From the NCBI RefSeq assembly GCF_000633595.2, contig NZ_JIBU02000023.1:1-64000 (forward strand): 64,000 bases of DNA. Reading direction: 5' to 3'. The translations under genes and the position numbers were made by a program. This DNA is from Clostridium drakei. GTDB lineage: Bacteria > Bacillota > Clostridia > Clostridiales > Clostridiaceae. Positions 45,561 to 53,175 of this stretch are shown here, piece after piece; the first letter of the stretch is position 1; each line of letters begins with the position of its first letter. Under the pieces are notes generated by a model. The model did not search any database. It saw nothing but the letters and a program-made list of their open reading frames with translations, and was not told where the DNA came from.

Positions 45561-45575
45561 AGATAACGTTTTCAA
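45561..45575 (-). promoter_or_regulatory. cre site downstream of P2
   Basis: TTGAAAACGTTATCT on the minus strand matches the Gram-positive CcpA consensus WTGNAANCGNWNNCW at every defined position. Placed about 40 bp downstream of the P2 start, it would allow road-block repression by sugar. Confidence 0.6.
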
Positions 45576-45618
45576 ATTTTCATGATTCTATGTTATTTTT
45601 ATATCAATATTTAATTTA

Positions 45619-45666
45619 ATTTTAATAGTCAGCAAGTTATTTGTCAACAAGTATTTTGTATGCAAG
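45619..45666 (-). promoter_or_regulatory. Promoter P2 of crt copy A with operator units
   Basis: On the minus strand TTGACA (45647-45642), 17 bp, TAAAAT (45624-45619). Operator-like units CTTGCATACAA (from 45666), CTTGTTGACAA (from 45651) and a weaker CTTGCTGACTA (from 45636) are again 15 bp apart. Confidence 0.72.
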
Positions 45667-46120
45667 ATATATTTTTTAAAAAAATTTTACTGCAAATCTT
45701 AATAACTATGTCCATAAAATGTATATTTTAAGTATAAAAAATATTATTAAAGTTAATAAAAAAAATCTCTTCTCTTATCTAAATATTCTTTAACATTAAT
45801 TTACGTGAACTTTGTTTCTATATTTTTTTAAAATCAACATTAATCACCATGTTTTGATAATATTTTTATTTTTATTTAGATCTTATAGTATGAAAATGAT
45901 GATATATTATCAAAAAAAATATTATACAACAAAAAAATTTTTTATTCATATTTGCGATAAAATTCAATTTTTTTACAACAATATCATCTACTTACTTATT
46001 ATAGAAAACTATGTAATCCTTTATTTTTAAGTGTTTGTAAAAAAATTATTATATAATACACTAAAAATATCTATATCAATTTCAATAAGAACAAATTTTC
46101 TCTATTTTCAAAAAAATGTA

Positions 46121-46168
46121 CTTGTACGCAAAATACTTGTTGACAAATATCTGGTATGCTATTAAAAT
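46121..46168 (+). promoter_or_regulatory. Promoter P3 of crt copy B with operator units
   Basis: TTGACA (46140-46145), 17 bp, TAAAAT (46163-46168). Operator-like units CTTGTACGCAA (46121), CTTGTTGACAA (46136) and a weaker CTGGTATGCTA (46151) are 15 bp apart. This is the P2 module in inverted orientation, driving crt copy B and the permease through a leader of about 670 nt. Confidence 0.72.
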
Positions 46169-46211
46169 TAAATCAAACATTGATATAAAAGTAACATAAA
46201 TCTACAAATTT

Positions 46212-46226
46212 TTGAAAACGTTTTTT
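46212..46226 (+). promoter_or_regulatory. cre-like site downstream of P3
   Basis: TTGAAAACGTTTTTT matches the CcpA consensus except for one C near its end. It is at the same 78-bp spacing from the -35 operator as in the P2 module. Confidence 0.45.
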
Positions 46227-46589
46227 ACTTTTATTGATAACTTATAACTATTTCATCATTCTTTATAACTACAAACACATTTTTCTTTATTATGAATGTT
46301 AACTTTTTTTCACAAACCTAACTTATTTCAATGCTAATATAATTTAATATCTATTAAAAAAATGATTTGATTACACAATACATATTAAATAAGCATGCCA
46401 TATAAATTCATATTACCATAAGCTAAATTTATATATGTAATTGTAAGATCACATCTAAATTTAAAAATTCACAAAAATAATCTCAAAGATATAATAATAA
46501 TTTAATACCAAAAACACTTTAACATTAAATTATTTAAAAATGACTTAATTAATCTTTATAAAAATATTTTTGCAAAATATTAAATTCAG

Positions 46590-46814
46590 GCTGTTGGATA
46601 AATAATAATTGCAAAAAATAAAAAAGCCATCGCTTTGTGGGTATAATGTCTTCGCTAAAAAACACAAATAAACACCAACAATAGATGACTTATTATAATC
46701 ATTATAACATTAAATATATGAAATCCAAAATATTTATTATAAAGTTTAAAATTTACTAACATTATATTTAATAAATTTTAGATCTGTTCTTGTAAAAGTT
46801 ATTTATTCAACAAC
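46590..46814. mobile_element. MITE-like element or insertion-sequence remnant
   Basis: Terminal inverted repeats GCTGTTGGATAAATAA (46590-46605) and TTATTTATTCAACAAC (46799-46814) match at 14 of 16 positions and bound a 225-bp segment with no open frame. The interior has GGGTATAATG, which could supply a -10 element. I could not find a clear target-site duplication. It sits between P3 and the crt copy B ribosome binding site. Confidence 0.5.
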
Positions 46815-46834
46815 TTAATTAAATTATTAAACAA

Positions 46835-47647
46835 GGAGGATATCGATAATGGAAAATGTTTTATTCAAAGAAGAAAATGGTATAGCAGAGGTTACTATTA
46901 ACAGGCCTAAAGCTCTTAATGCATTAAATACTCAAACTTTAAAAGAATTAGGTGTAGTAATAAGAGATATAGCTGAAAGAAAAGATATTAAAGTTGTAAT
47001 ACTAACTGGTTCGGGAGAAAAATCATTTGTTGCTGGTGCTGACATAACTGAAATGAAATCTAAAAATGCAATAGAAGGACGAGAAATGGCAAGACTTGCT
47101 CAAAAGGTATTTTCAGATATTGAAAATTTGCCACAAACAGTTATAGCTGCTGTTAATGGGTATGCATTAGGTGGTGGTTGCGAACTTTCAATGGCATGTG
47201 ATATAAGATTAGCTTCAACTAAAGCAAAATTTGGACAACCAGAAGTTGGCTTAGGAATAATTCCTGGATTTGCTGGAACTCAAAGACTTCCAAGATTAGT
47301 TGGAAAAGGTATTGCAAAAGAACTTATATTTACTACAGATATGATAGATGCTCAAGAAGCTTATCGTATAGGTCTTGCTAATAAAATTTACGAACCAGAA
47401 GAATTAATAATAAAGGCAAAAGAAATGGCTGCTAAAATAATGAGCAAAGGAATATATGCCGTTAGCCTAGCTAAATCATCTATAAATAATGGTTTAAATA
47501 TGGATACAGAATCAGCATTTAACTTTGAAGCCGATTTATTTGGATTATGCTTTGCAACAGAAGATCAAAAAGAAGGAATGGAAGCTTTTGTTGGAAAGAA
47601 AAAACCTAATTTTAAAGGTTGCTAAGTTCCTTATTAATACTATAAAT
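46835..47647 (+). repeat. Right arm of the 813-bp crotonase inverted repeat
   Basis: Inverted counterpart of 44094-44906. The 3' part is almost identical, and differences cluster in the first 300 bp of the gene, as expected from partial gene conversion. Confidence 0.9.
46849..47625 (+). CDS. crt: 3-hydroxybutyryl-CoA dehydratase (crotonase), copy B
   Basis: A 258-residue crotonase, 253 of 258 residues identical to copy A. The five changes are Ile4Val, Ile52Leu and the ENMSQIV/ENLPQTV patch near residue 94. All active-site segments are intact (ADITEM, GGGCELS, PEVGLG). It has its own GGAGG site and is followed after 48 bp by a GntP-family permease, so it works in a separate plus-strand unit. 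That unit has the same promoter type as copy A. Together with the permease it may serve uptake and use of a short hydroxy or unsaturated acid. Confidence 0.93.
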   Translation: MENVLFKEENGIAEVTINRPKALNALNTQTLKELGVVIRDIAERKDIKVVILTGSGEKSFVAGADITEMKSKNAIEGREMARLAQKVFSDIENLPQTVIAAVNGYALGGGCELSMACDIRLASTKAKFGQPEVGLGIIPGFAGTQRLPRLVGKGIAKELIFTTDMIDAQEAYRIGLANKIYEPEELIIKAKEMAAKIMSKGIYAVSLAKSSINNGLNMDTESAFNFEADLFGLCFATEDQKEGMEAFVGKKKPNFKGC

Positions 47648-47673
47648 AAAATCATTTAACGGAGGTTTTATAA

Positions 47674-49068
47674 ATGGCAGTTTTGGGAATCGTACTAAGT
47701 TTAGTACTACTAATGTTTATGGCATATAAAGGTTACTCAGTTATATTATTTGCTCCTATTTTTGCACTACTAGCAGCTATATTTTCTGGAATGGCTATTA
47801 TGCCCACCTATACAGAAATATTCCTTCCTAATTTAGGAAACTATGTAAAAGTTTATTTTCCCTTCTTCCTATTAGGCGCTGTATTTGGCAAAGCAATGGA
47901 ACAATCTGGTGCAGCAAAATCTATTGCTAAGACAATTGTAGAAAAGTTAGGAAAAGAAAGAGCTATGTTATCTGTAGCTTTATCAACAGCAATACTTACA
48001 TATGGCGGAGTAAGTATGTTTGTTGTAGCTTTTGCAGTATATCCTTTTGCAGCTTCAATATTCAAAGAAGCAGATATACCAAAAAGACTTATCCCAGTAA
48101 CAATTGGTATAGGATGTTTAACATTTACTATGGATGCTCTTCCAGGAACACCACAGATTCAAAACTCAATTCCAATGAAATTTTTTAACACAGATCTTTA
48201 TTCTGCCCCTGTTTTTGGCCTTTTAGGAACTATTATTATGTTCTGTGGCAGTATGGCTTATATAGAATGGCGTAAACGTAAAGCTCAAGCAGCTGGCGAA
48301 GGATATGGCACAAATCATATTAACGAGCCAGTTATGCTTCCAGATGATAGTTTACCAAATCCTTTCTTAGCAATATTGCCATTAGCCTCAGTACTCATAC
48401 TTACCCTAATTTTACAAAAAGTAATTTTTCCACATTGGGATGTTATATCTTGGGTAAGTAATGCTCCTTATAAACTAGCTAAGGACAATGTAGTTGGATC
48501 TATGAATAACTGGGCACTTATTATTGCACTTATAGTCGGCATACTAATCGCTTTGGCTATTAATCCTAAACGTATGAAAGGTAACATGGCTCAAAGTCTT
48601 AATGCTGGTGCTATTGGTTCTTTACTTGCAGTTATGAATACAGCATCTGAAGTTGGTTATGGTAATGTTATAAAAACATTGCCAGGTTTTCAATCCATAG
48701 CTCATGCTTTAACAAATATAAATCCACATGGCACTCCATTATTGTCTGAAGCAGTTTCTATAAATGTTATGGCTGGAGTTACAGGTTCTGCTTCTGGTGG
48801 AATGAGCATTGCACTAGATATGTTTAGTAAAAAATACTTAGCATGGGCTGCTAGTACTGGTATTAGTCCTGAATTGCTTCACCGTGTCGCTGCTATGGCT
48901 GCTGGAGGAATGGACACATTACCTCATAACGGTGCAGTTATCACTCTTTTAGCAATTACAGGTTTAACTCATAAACAATCATATAAAGATATTTTTGTGC
49001 TTACTATGCTTAAAACTAGTACTTGCTTTCTTCTTATATTTCTACAAAGTATTTTTCACTTTATTTAA
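47674..49068 (+). CDS. GntP-family organic acid permease
   Basis: A 464-residue inner-membrane transporter with about twelve helices. The GntP/gluconate:H+ symporter family is recognisable from the N-terminal GIVLSLVLLMFMAYKGYS, the TYGGVSMFVVAFAVYPFA segment, DALPGTPQIQNSIP, and GVTGSASGGMSIALDMF near the C-terminus. Family members carry gluconate, 3-hydroxybutyrate or other small acids. Being co-transcribed with crotonase argues for 3-hydroxybutyrate, crotonate or a similar acid rather than gluconate; this is inferred. The start follows CGGAGG. A bidirectional terminator follows. Confidence 0.87.
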   Translation: MAVLGIVLSLVLLMFMAYKGYSVILFAPIFALLAAIFSGMAIMPTYTEIFLPNLGNYVKVYFPFFLLGAVFGKAMEQSGAAKSIAKTIVEKLGKERAMLSVALSTAILTYGGVSMFVVAFAVYPFAASIFKEADIPKRLIPVTIGIGCLTFTMDALPGTPQIQNSIPMKFFNTDLYSAPVFGLLGTIIMFCGSMAYIEWRKRKAQAAGEGYGTNHINEPVMLPDDSLPNPFLAILPLASVLILTLILQKVIFPHWDVISWVSNAPYKLAKDNVVGSMNNWALIIALIVGILIALAINPKRMKGNMAQSLNAGAIGSLLAVMNTASEVGYGNVIKTLPGFQSIAHALTNINPHGTPLLSEAVSINVMAGVTGSASGGMSIALDMFSKKYLAWAASTGISPELLHRVAAMAAGGMDTLPHNGAVITLLAITGLTHKQSYKDIFVLTMLKTSTCFLLIFLQSIFHFI

Positions 49069-49077
49069 TATAAAATT

Positions 49078-49111
49078 CAAAGAGACATTCTTTTCAAAGT
49101 TTGTCTCTTTG
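49078..49111. terminator. Bidirectional terminator between the GntP and orphan etfB genes
   Basis: CAAAGAGACA and TGTCTCTTTG form a perfect 10-bp stem with a 14-nt loop, with T-rich tails on both strands between convergent genes. Confidence 0.82.
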
Positions 49112-49144
49112 TTTATATTTAAAATAAAATTAATGCATTGTATT

Positions 49145-49924
49145 TTAAATATAATGCTTTTCTTTCAACTTTGCAGCAGCATATACAGCTGCTTCCTTAA
49201 ATGATTTGTTTATTACCTCACCTTTAGAATTCGTTTCACTTATTACAGATTTCTTAATTTTCGTGAATGATCCTGTAAATCCAACAACTGACTTGTCTTC
49301 ATTTATATTTTTCATTGTCCATACTTCTATTTTCTTTTTATGTGCTTCTAATATTTTTTCAATTCGCGGATACCTTGGTTCATTTAACTCTTTTACTACC
49401 GTTACTAACACTGGCATCTTTACATTTACTATTTCATATTCATTTTCTAAAGCCCTATTTACTTTTAAATATTCTTCATGTATTCTTATTTTTTGTACAA
49501 AAGTTACTTGAGGTATTTTTAATCGTTCAGCTATTTTAGGTCCAACTTGAGCTGTTCCACCATCTATTGTTTGTGCTCCAGTTAATATTATATCGTAATT
49601 TAACTTTTTTAAAGCACTAGATAACACATTTGCTGTAGCTAATGTATCTGATCCTATAAATGTTTTATCAGAAATTAATACAGCTTCATCTACTCCCATA
49701 GCTAAAGCTTCTCTTAAAGCTATTTCAGACTGAGCTGGCCCCATAGTTATTGCAATTACATTAGCCCCTATTTTTTCTTTTAATACTAATGCTTCCTCTA
49801 AAGCATTTTTATCATATGGATTTATTACAGCTGGAATTCCTTTCCTTATAATAATTCCATTTTTTTGATCAATTTTAACTTTAGATGTATCTGGCACTTG
49901 CTTCATACAAACAATTATATTCAT
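49145..49924 (-). CDS. Orphan electron transfer flavoprotein beta subunit
   Basis: A 259-residue EtfB paralogue of the gene at 36917-37696, with the same landmarks (CMKQVPDTSKVKID, ITMGPAQSEIALREALAMG, DGGTAQVGPKIAERL) but many substitutions, and Val-Arg rich toward the end. No etfA or dehydrogenase is next to it: downstream it meets a convergent permease gene. Its promoter (P4) belongs to the same operator family as the crt promoters, so it is likely expressed together with them. It may form a hybrid Etf with the EtfA of the main operon. The start follows GGAGGAATAAGTAG. Confidence 0.9.
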   Translation of the reverse strand: MNIIVCMKQVPDTSKVKIDQKNGIIIRKGIPAVINPYDKNALEEALVLKEKIGANVIAITMGPAQSEIALREALAMGVDEAVLISDKTFIGSDTLATANVLSSALKKLNYDIILTGAQTIDGGTAQVGPKIAERLKIPQVTFVQKIRIHEEYLKVNRALENEYEIVNVKMPVLVTVVKELNEPRYPRIEKILEAHKKKIEVWTMKNINEDKSVVGFTGSFTKIKKSVISETNSKGEVINKSFKEAAVYAAAKLKEKHYI

Positions 49925-49997
49925 CTACTTATTCCTCCTAATTAAAATTACTATAATTCTTATTTTTTTACATTATATAATTTTAATACCTAATTCA

Positions 49998-50030
49998 ATT
50001 TTACTTGCATGCAAGATATTTGTCAACAAG
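49998..50030 (-). promoter_or_regulatory. Promoter P4 of the orphan etfB with operator units
   Basis: On the minus strand TTGACA (50026-50021), 17 bp, TAAAAT (50003-49998). Operator-like units CTTGTTGACAA (from 50030) and the perfect palindrome CTTGCATGCAAG are 15 bp apart, matching the crt promoters. The upstream third unit is missing, and so is a cre site. Confidence 0.72.
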
Positions 50031-50121
50031 CATTTTTTTATTTTCTAAAATAAACTAACAAAACAAATTCAGAATTATTTATAACTTTTTTGCATACAAA
50101 TATTTAGAGGTGGTTTTTATA

Positions 50122-50814
50122 TTGTATAATTTATGTTCATTTTATTGTCCATTCACTAATTATATGCGCATTCCAAACAATATCACAATAGATTCACAGC
50201 AAATAAATTCTACAGGAAAATATATTAAAGAAGATTTAAAAATACCTGTATTAAAAGGTATGAAAAATAAACATACAGAGAATCAAATCAACAATTCAAT
50301 TAAAAGTGATATTATGGAGTTTAAAAATCAAATGGAAGAATCCGCTACTGAATATGGTATACAAGCTGAAAAAAATGGTAAAAAATTTATTCCTTTTATT
50401 ATTTCTACCAATTACAGCATGACTTATAATAAAAATAATATTGCAAGCATTACTATTTTTTATTATGAGTTTATTAATGGGAAACATTCATATATTAAAA
50501 CCTCTTACAATTTTGACTTAAATTCAGGAAAAATATTATCTCTAAAGGATTTATTCAAGCAAGGAGTTTCTTATAAACAAATCATAAATAAAGAAATAAA
50601 AAAATTTTTAATTCAAAACAAAAATCTATATCTTCCTGGTACTGTTACTAATTTTAAAAGCATCTCAGATGACCAGCCCTTTTATTTAGATAACGAAAAT
50701 ATTGTGATATATTTAGGTTTTAACGAAATTGCACCTAATATATCAGAAATACCTATAATTAAAATTCCTTTTAGTACTTTAAAAAATTATATAAAACCTA
50801 TCTTTTTAAATTGA
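50122..50814 (+). CDS. DUF4163/DUF3298-domain protein
   Basis: About 230 residues. The N-terminal part (about 30-120, GKYIKEDLKIPVLKGM, then a helix and SMTYNKNNIASITIFYYEF) fits DUF4163. The C-terminal part (about 125-230, TSYNFDLNSGKILSLKDLF, ENIVIYLGFNEIAPN) fits DUF3298. The pair occurs in the anti-sigma factor RsiV and in PdaC-type deacetylases and acts outside the membrane. A TTG start at 50122 fits AGAGGTGG eight bases upstream; a GTG at 50110 overlaps it. The N-terminus (LYNLCSFYCPF) is only a weak export signal, so a truncated signal peptide is possible. A TTTGCATACAA operator-like unit lies at 50089-50099. Confidence 0.68.
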   Translation: MYNLCSFYCPFTNYMRIPNNITIDSQQINSTGKYIKEDLKIPVLKGMKNKHTENQINNSIKSDIMEFKNQMEESATEYGIQAEKNGKKFIPFIISTNYSMTYNKNNIASITIFYYEFINGKHSYIKTSYNFDLNSGKILSLKDLFKQGVSYKQIINKEIKKFLIQNKNLYLPGTVTNFKSISDDQPFYLDNENIVIYLGFNEIAPNISEIPIIKIPFSTLKNYIKPIFLN

Positions 50815-50820
50815 TTTGAA

Positions 50821-50854
50821 ATAATCTGGAAAGTATAAAATCTTTCTGGATTAT
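50821..50854 (+). terminator. Terminator after the DUF3298-domain gene
   Basis: ATAATCTGGAAAG and CTTTCTGGATTAT pair through G-U wobbles that favour plus-strand RNA, followed by CTTATTTTGTT. Confidence 0.6.
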
Positions 50855-51066
50855 CTTATTTTGTTATAAAAACTTATTGGTTTAATATTATTAAATGATA
50901 GTAAAAATTAACTCTTCCCACACAAATCTTTATGTAAACAAACTTATGAAACATATTCCAATAAATAATTATACACATTTGCATTATATTTACACTCATT
51001 TAACCTATAATATTGCACATAATACTTTTATATTTAAATTTGGTTTATACAAAAGAAGGTGAATGT

Positions 51067-51966
51067 ATGCGTATATTAAGTACTGCTCTTGCATCAATAC
51101 TTACTATTAATAGCTTAACTGGAATTAATTTAAGTAAAAATGCAACCAATTTTTGTTCAAAAGATCCTAACATGTATGCCGAATCAATTTATGAAAATAA
51201 AAGACATTCATTATTGGATATACCAAGATTTTTTAAAAATGCTATTAGCCATTCTGAAAATGGTCTTAGCACTAAAGAATATAATTGGTATTTCCAACCA
51301 CGTAAAGATAAAAATCCACCACTGCCTCCTAAAGAAACATCAAGTTTTTTACCTAAATACTCCTGCTATCATTTAGGAGATACCTCAAAAAAAATTTTGT
51401 ACTTAACTTTTGATGAAGGTTACGAGAATGGGTATACAGGACCTATTTTAGATGTGCTAAAAAAGCATAAAGTAAAAGCAGCATTTTTTGTTGTTAAACC
51501 TTATATTAATTCTAATGAAGATTTAATTAAAAGGATGGTCAATGAAGGTCATCTAGTCTGTAATCACAGTTCACACCACCTTTCCATGGCTTCTATAATA
51601 AATACCGAAAAATTCAACAATGAGTTTTCCGAAGTAGAAGAAGCTTTTGAAAAAGTCACTGGTGGCAAAAAAATGCCAAAATATTTCAGGCCACCTATGG
51701 GAAAGTACAGCGAATTATCACTATACAATACAAAACAACTTGGTTATAAAACCATATTTTGGAGCTTTGCTTATATGGATTGGGAAATCAATAAACAACC
51801 TTCTCATGAATTTGCAAAAAAACGCATAATGGATAAAACCCATAATGGTGCTATCGTACTATTGCATGCCGTTTCAAAAACTAATGCCGAAATATTAGAC
51901 AATGTAATTACAGAATGGAAAAATCAAGGATATGAACTTAAAAGCTTAAATGAATTACCAAATTAA
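51067..51966 (+). CDS. PdaA-like polysaccharide deacetylase
   Basis: A 299-residue exported NodB-fold enzyme with a hydrophobic signal region (residues 4-20, ILSTALASILTINSLTG). Motif 1 is LTFDEGYENGYT, the form used by PdaA (delta-lactam-biosynthetic de-N-acetylase). Motif 2 is NHSSHH, motif 3 YFRPPMGKYS, and VLLHAVSKTNAE lies near the end. PdaA removes N-acetyl groups from muramic acid so that cortex muramic-delta-lactam can form in spores. The ATG at 51067 follows GAAGGTGAATGT. It is 250 bp after the DUF3298 protein. The call as PdaA is by motif; vegetative roles remain possible. Confidence 0.87.
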   Translation: MRILSTALASILTINSLTGINLSKNATNFCSKDPNMYAESIYENKRHSLLDIPRFFKNAISHSENGLSTKEYNWYFQPRKDKNPPLPPKETSSFLPKYSCYHLGDTSKKILYLTFDEGYENGYTGPILDVLKKHKVKAAFFVVKPYINSNEDLIKRMVNEGHLVCNHSSHHLSMASIINTEKFNNEFSEVEEAFEKVTGGKKMPKYFRPPMGKYSELSLYNTKQLGYKTIFWSFAYMDWEINKQPSHEFAKKRIMDKTHNGAIVLLHAVSKTNAEILDNVITEWKNQGYELKSLNELPN

Positions 51967-51968
51967 AA

Positions 51969-52007
51969 AAAGGAGTTGTTAAAAGATTTTCTATTAACAA
52001 CTCCTTT
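51969..52007. terminator. Terminator between the PdaA-like gene and hisC
   Basis: AAAGGAGTTGTTAA (51969-51982) and TTAACAACTCCTTT (51994-52007) pair perfectly, with A and T tails. It serves the PdaA-like gene and possibly hisC on the other strand. Confidence 0.82.
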
Positions 52008-52051
52008 ATAAAAAAGGCTGTGGTACTAATAAAAATTTATTTTTATTTAAA

Positions 52052-53152
52052 TCAATTTTTAACTACTTCTTCTAATTTATCTATAAATATTTTAGTTTGA
52101 TCTATAGTCCCTGTACTTACTCTAATCCAATTATTCCAACCCCATAAAAATCCGCCTCTTATTATTACTCCTTTTTCTAATAGCTTTTGGAACACTATCT
52201 TTGAATCCATATTTACATTAACAAAAATAAAATTTGCATTTGATTTTATATATTCAAATTCATTTTTGTCAAAATATTCTTCCATTAAAGCTAAAGATTT
52301 ATAATTCAATTCTACTGTTTTATCTATGTGTTCTTTATCCTCCAATGCTCCCAAAGCTGCTGCTTGAGCAAGTCTATTTACACTAAAAGTTAATTTTATT
52401 TTATACATAGCTTCACAGATTTCTTGTGATGTTAAAAGATATCCTAATCTTACAGCAGCTATTCCTGCCACTTTGGAAAATGTTCTCAAAATTATGGTAT
52501 TAGGTCTTTCTTTTAATACATTTAAAGTTTCAGGATATTCATCATTTTTTATGGCATAATCATAATAAGCTTCATCAAACACAACGACTACATCCTGTGG
52601 TAAATTTTTTATTAAATACTCATGTTCTGATTTAGTCATTATATTTCCAGTAGGATTATTAGGATTACATATAAATATTAATTTAGTTTTTTCATTAACA
52701 CTTTCAATAATCTTTTCAACATCCTGTTTGTACTCTTTATTAAGGGGAATATTAACCACAACTCCTCCTAAAAAGGATACATCTGTAGCATATTTACCAA
52801 AAGTAGGAGTAGCTATCATTACTTCATCACCAGGATTTATAAAGGTTTCTGCAATATTTTTTATAAGTTCTTCTCCACCACTTCCAACTACAATATTTTC
52901 AATTTTAACACCATGTTTTTCTGCTAATTTTTCTCTTAATTTTATTGCAGCAGAGTCAGGATACATATTAATATTTTTAATTTCCTTTTCAATGTATTCC
53001 ATTGCCTTAGGTGATGGTCCTAGTGGATTTTCATTTGATGCTAACTTTTCAATTTTATTTATATTTAATTCTCTTTTTAAATCTTCAATTGGCTTTCCTG
53101 GAACATAAGCCTTAGCTGCGTATACTTCTTTTCTAAATAACTTTTTTAACAT
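52052..53152 (-). CDS. hisC: Histidinol-phosphate aminotransferase
   Basis: A 366-residue fold-type I PLP aminotransferase that transaminates imidazole-acetol phosphate with glutamate in histidine synthesis; relatives also handle aromatic amino acids. Seen are KLASNENPLGPSPKA near the N-terminus, GSGGEELI, FICNPNNPTGN, FDEAYYDY, and the PLP lysine in ILRTFSKVAGIAAVRLGYL. The start follows GGGGGGAGAATGTT. It lies 23 bp downstream of butyrate kinase, presumably on the same sigma-54-driven transcript, which is an unusual pairing. No other his gene is nearby. Confidence 0.9.
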   Translation of the reverse strand: MLKKLFRKEVYAAKAYVPGKPIEDLKRELNINKIEKLASNENPLGPSPKAMEYIEKEIKNINMYPDSAAIKLREKLAEKHGVKIENIVVGSGGEELIKNIAETFINPGDEVMIATPTFGKYATDVSFLGGVVVNIPLNKEYKQDVEKIIESVNEKTKLIFICNPNNPTGNIMTKSEHEYLIKNLPQDVVVVFDEAYYDYAIKNDEYPETLNVLKERPNTIILRTFSKVAGIAAVRLGYLLTSQEICEAMYKIKLTFSVNRLAQAAALGALEDKEHIDKTVELNYKSLALMEEYFDKNEFEYIKSNANFIFVNVNMDSKIVFQKLLEKGVIIRGGFLWGWNNWIRVSTGTIDQTKIFIDKLEEVVKN

Positions 53153-53175
53153 AACATTCTCCCCCCATGTTAAAT

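Larger units (their letters stand above)
44893..46848. other. 1.95-kb noncoding spacer between inverted crt copies
   Basis: Very AT-rich and without a credible gene. It holds two minus-strand promoters (P1, P2) and one plus-strand promoter (P3) of the same operator type, three cre-like sites, and a MITE-like element at its right end. Segments 45213-45321, 45561-45670 and, inverted, 46114-46226 are diverged copies of one ~110-bp promoter module. Confidence 0.8.

Noticed and set aside
45812-46030. Small plus-strand open frame of about 72 codons in the crt spacer
   Set aside because: It has no ribosome binding site and its composition (Ile, Phe, Lys, Tyr) only mirrors AT-rich noncoding DNA.
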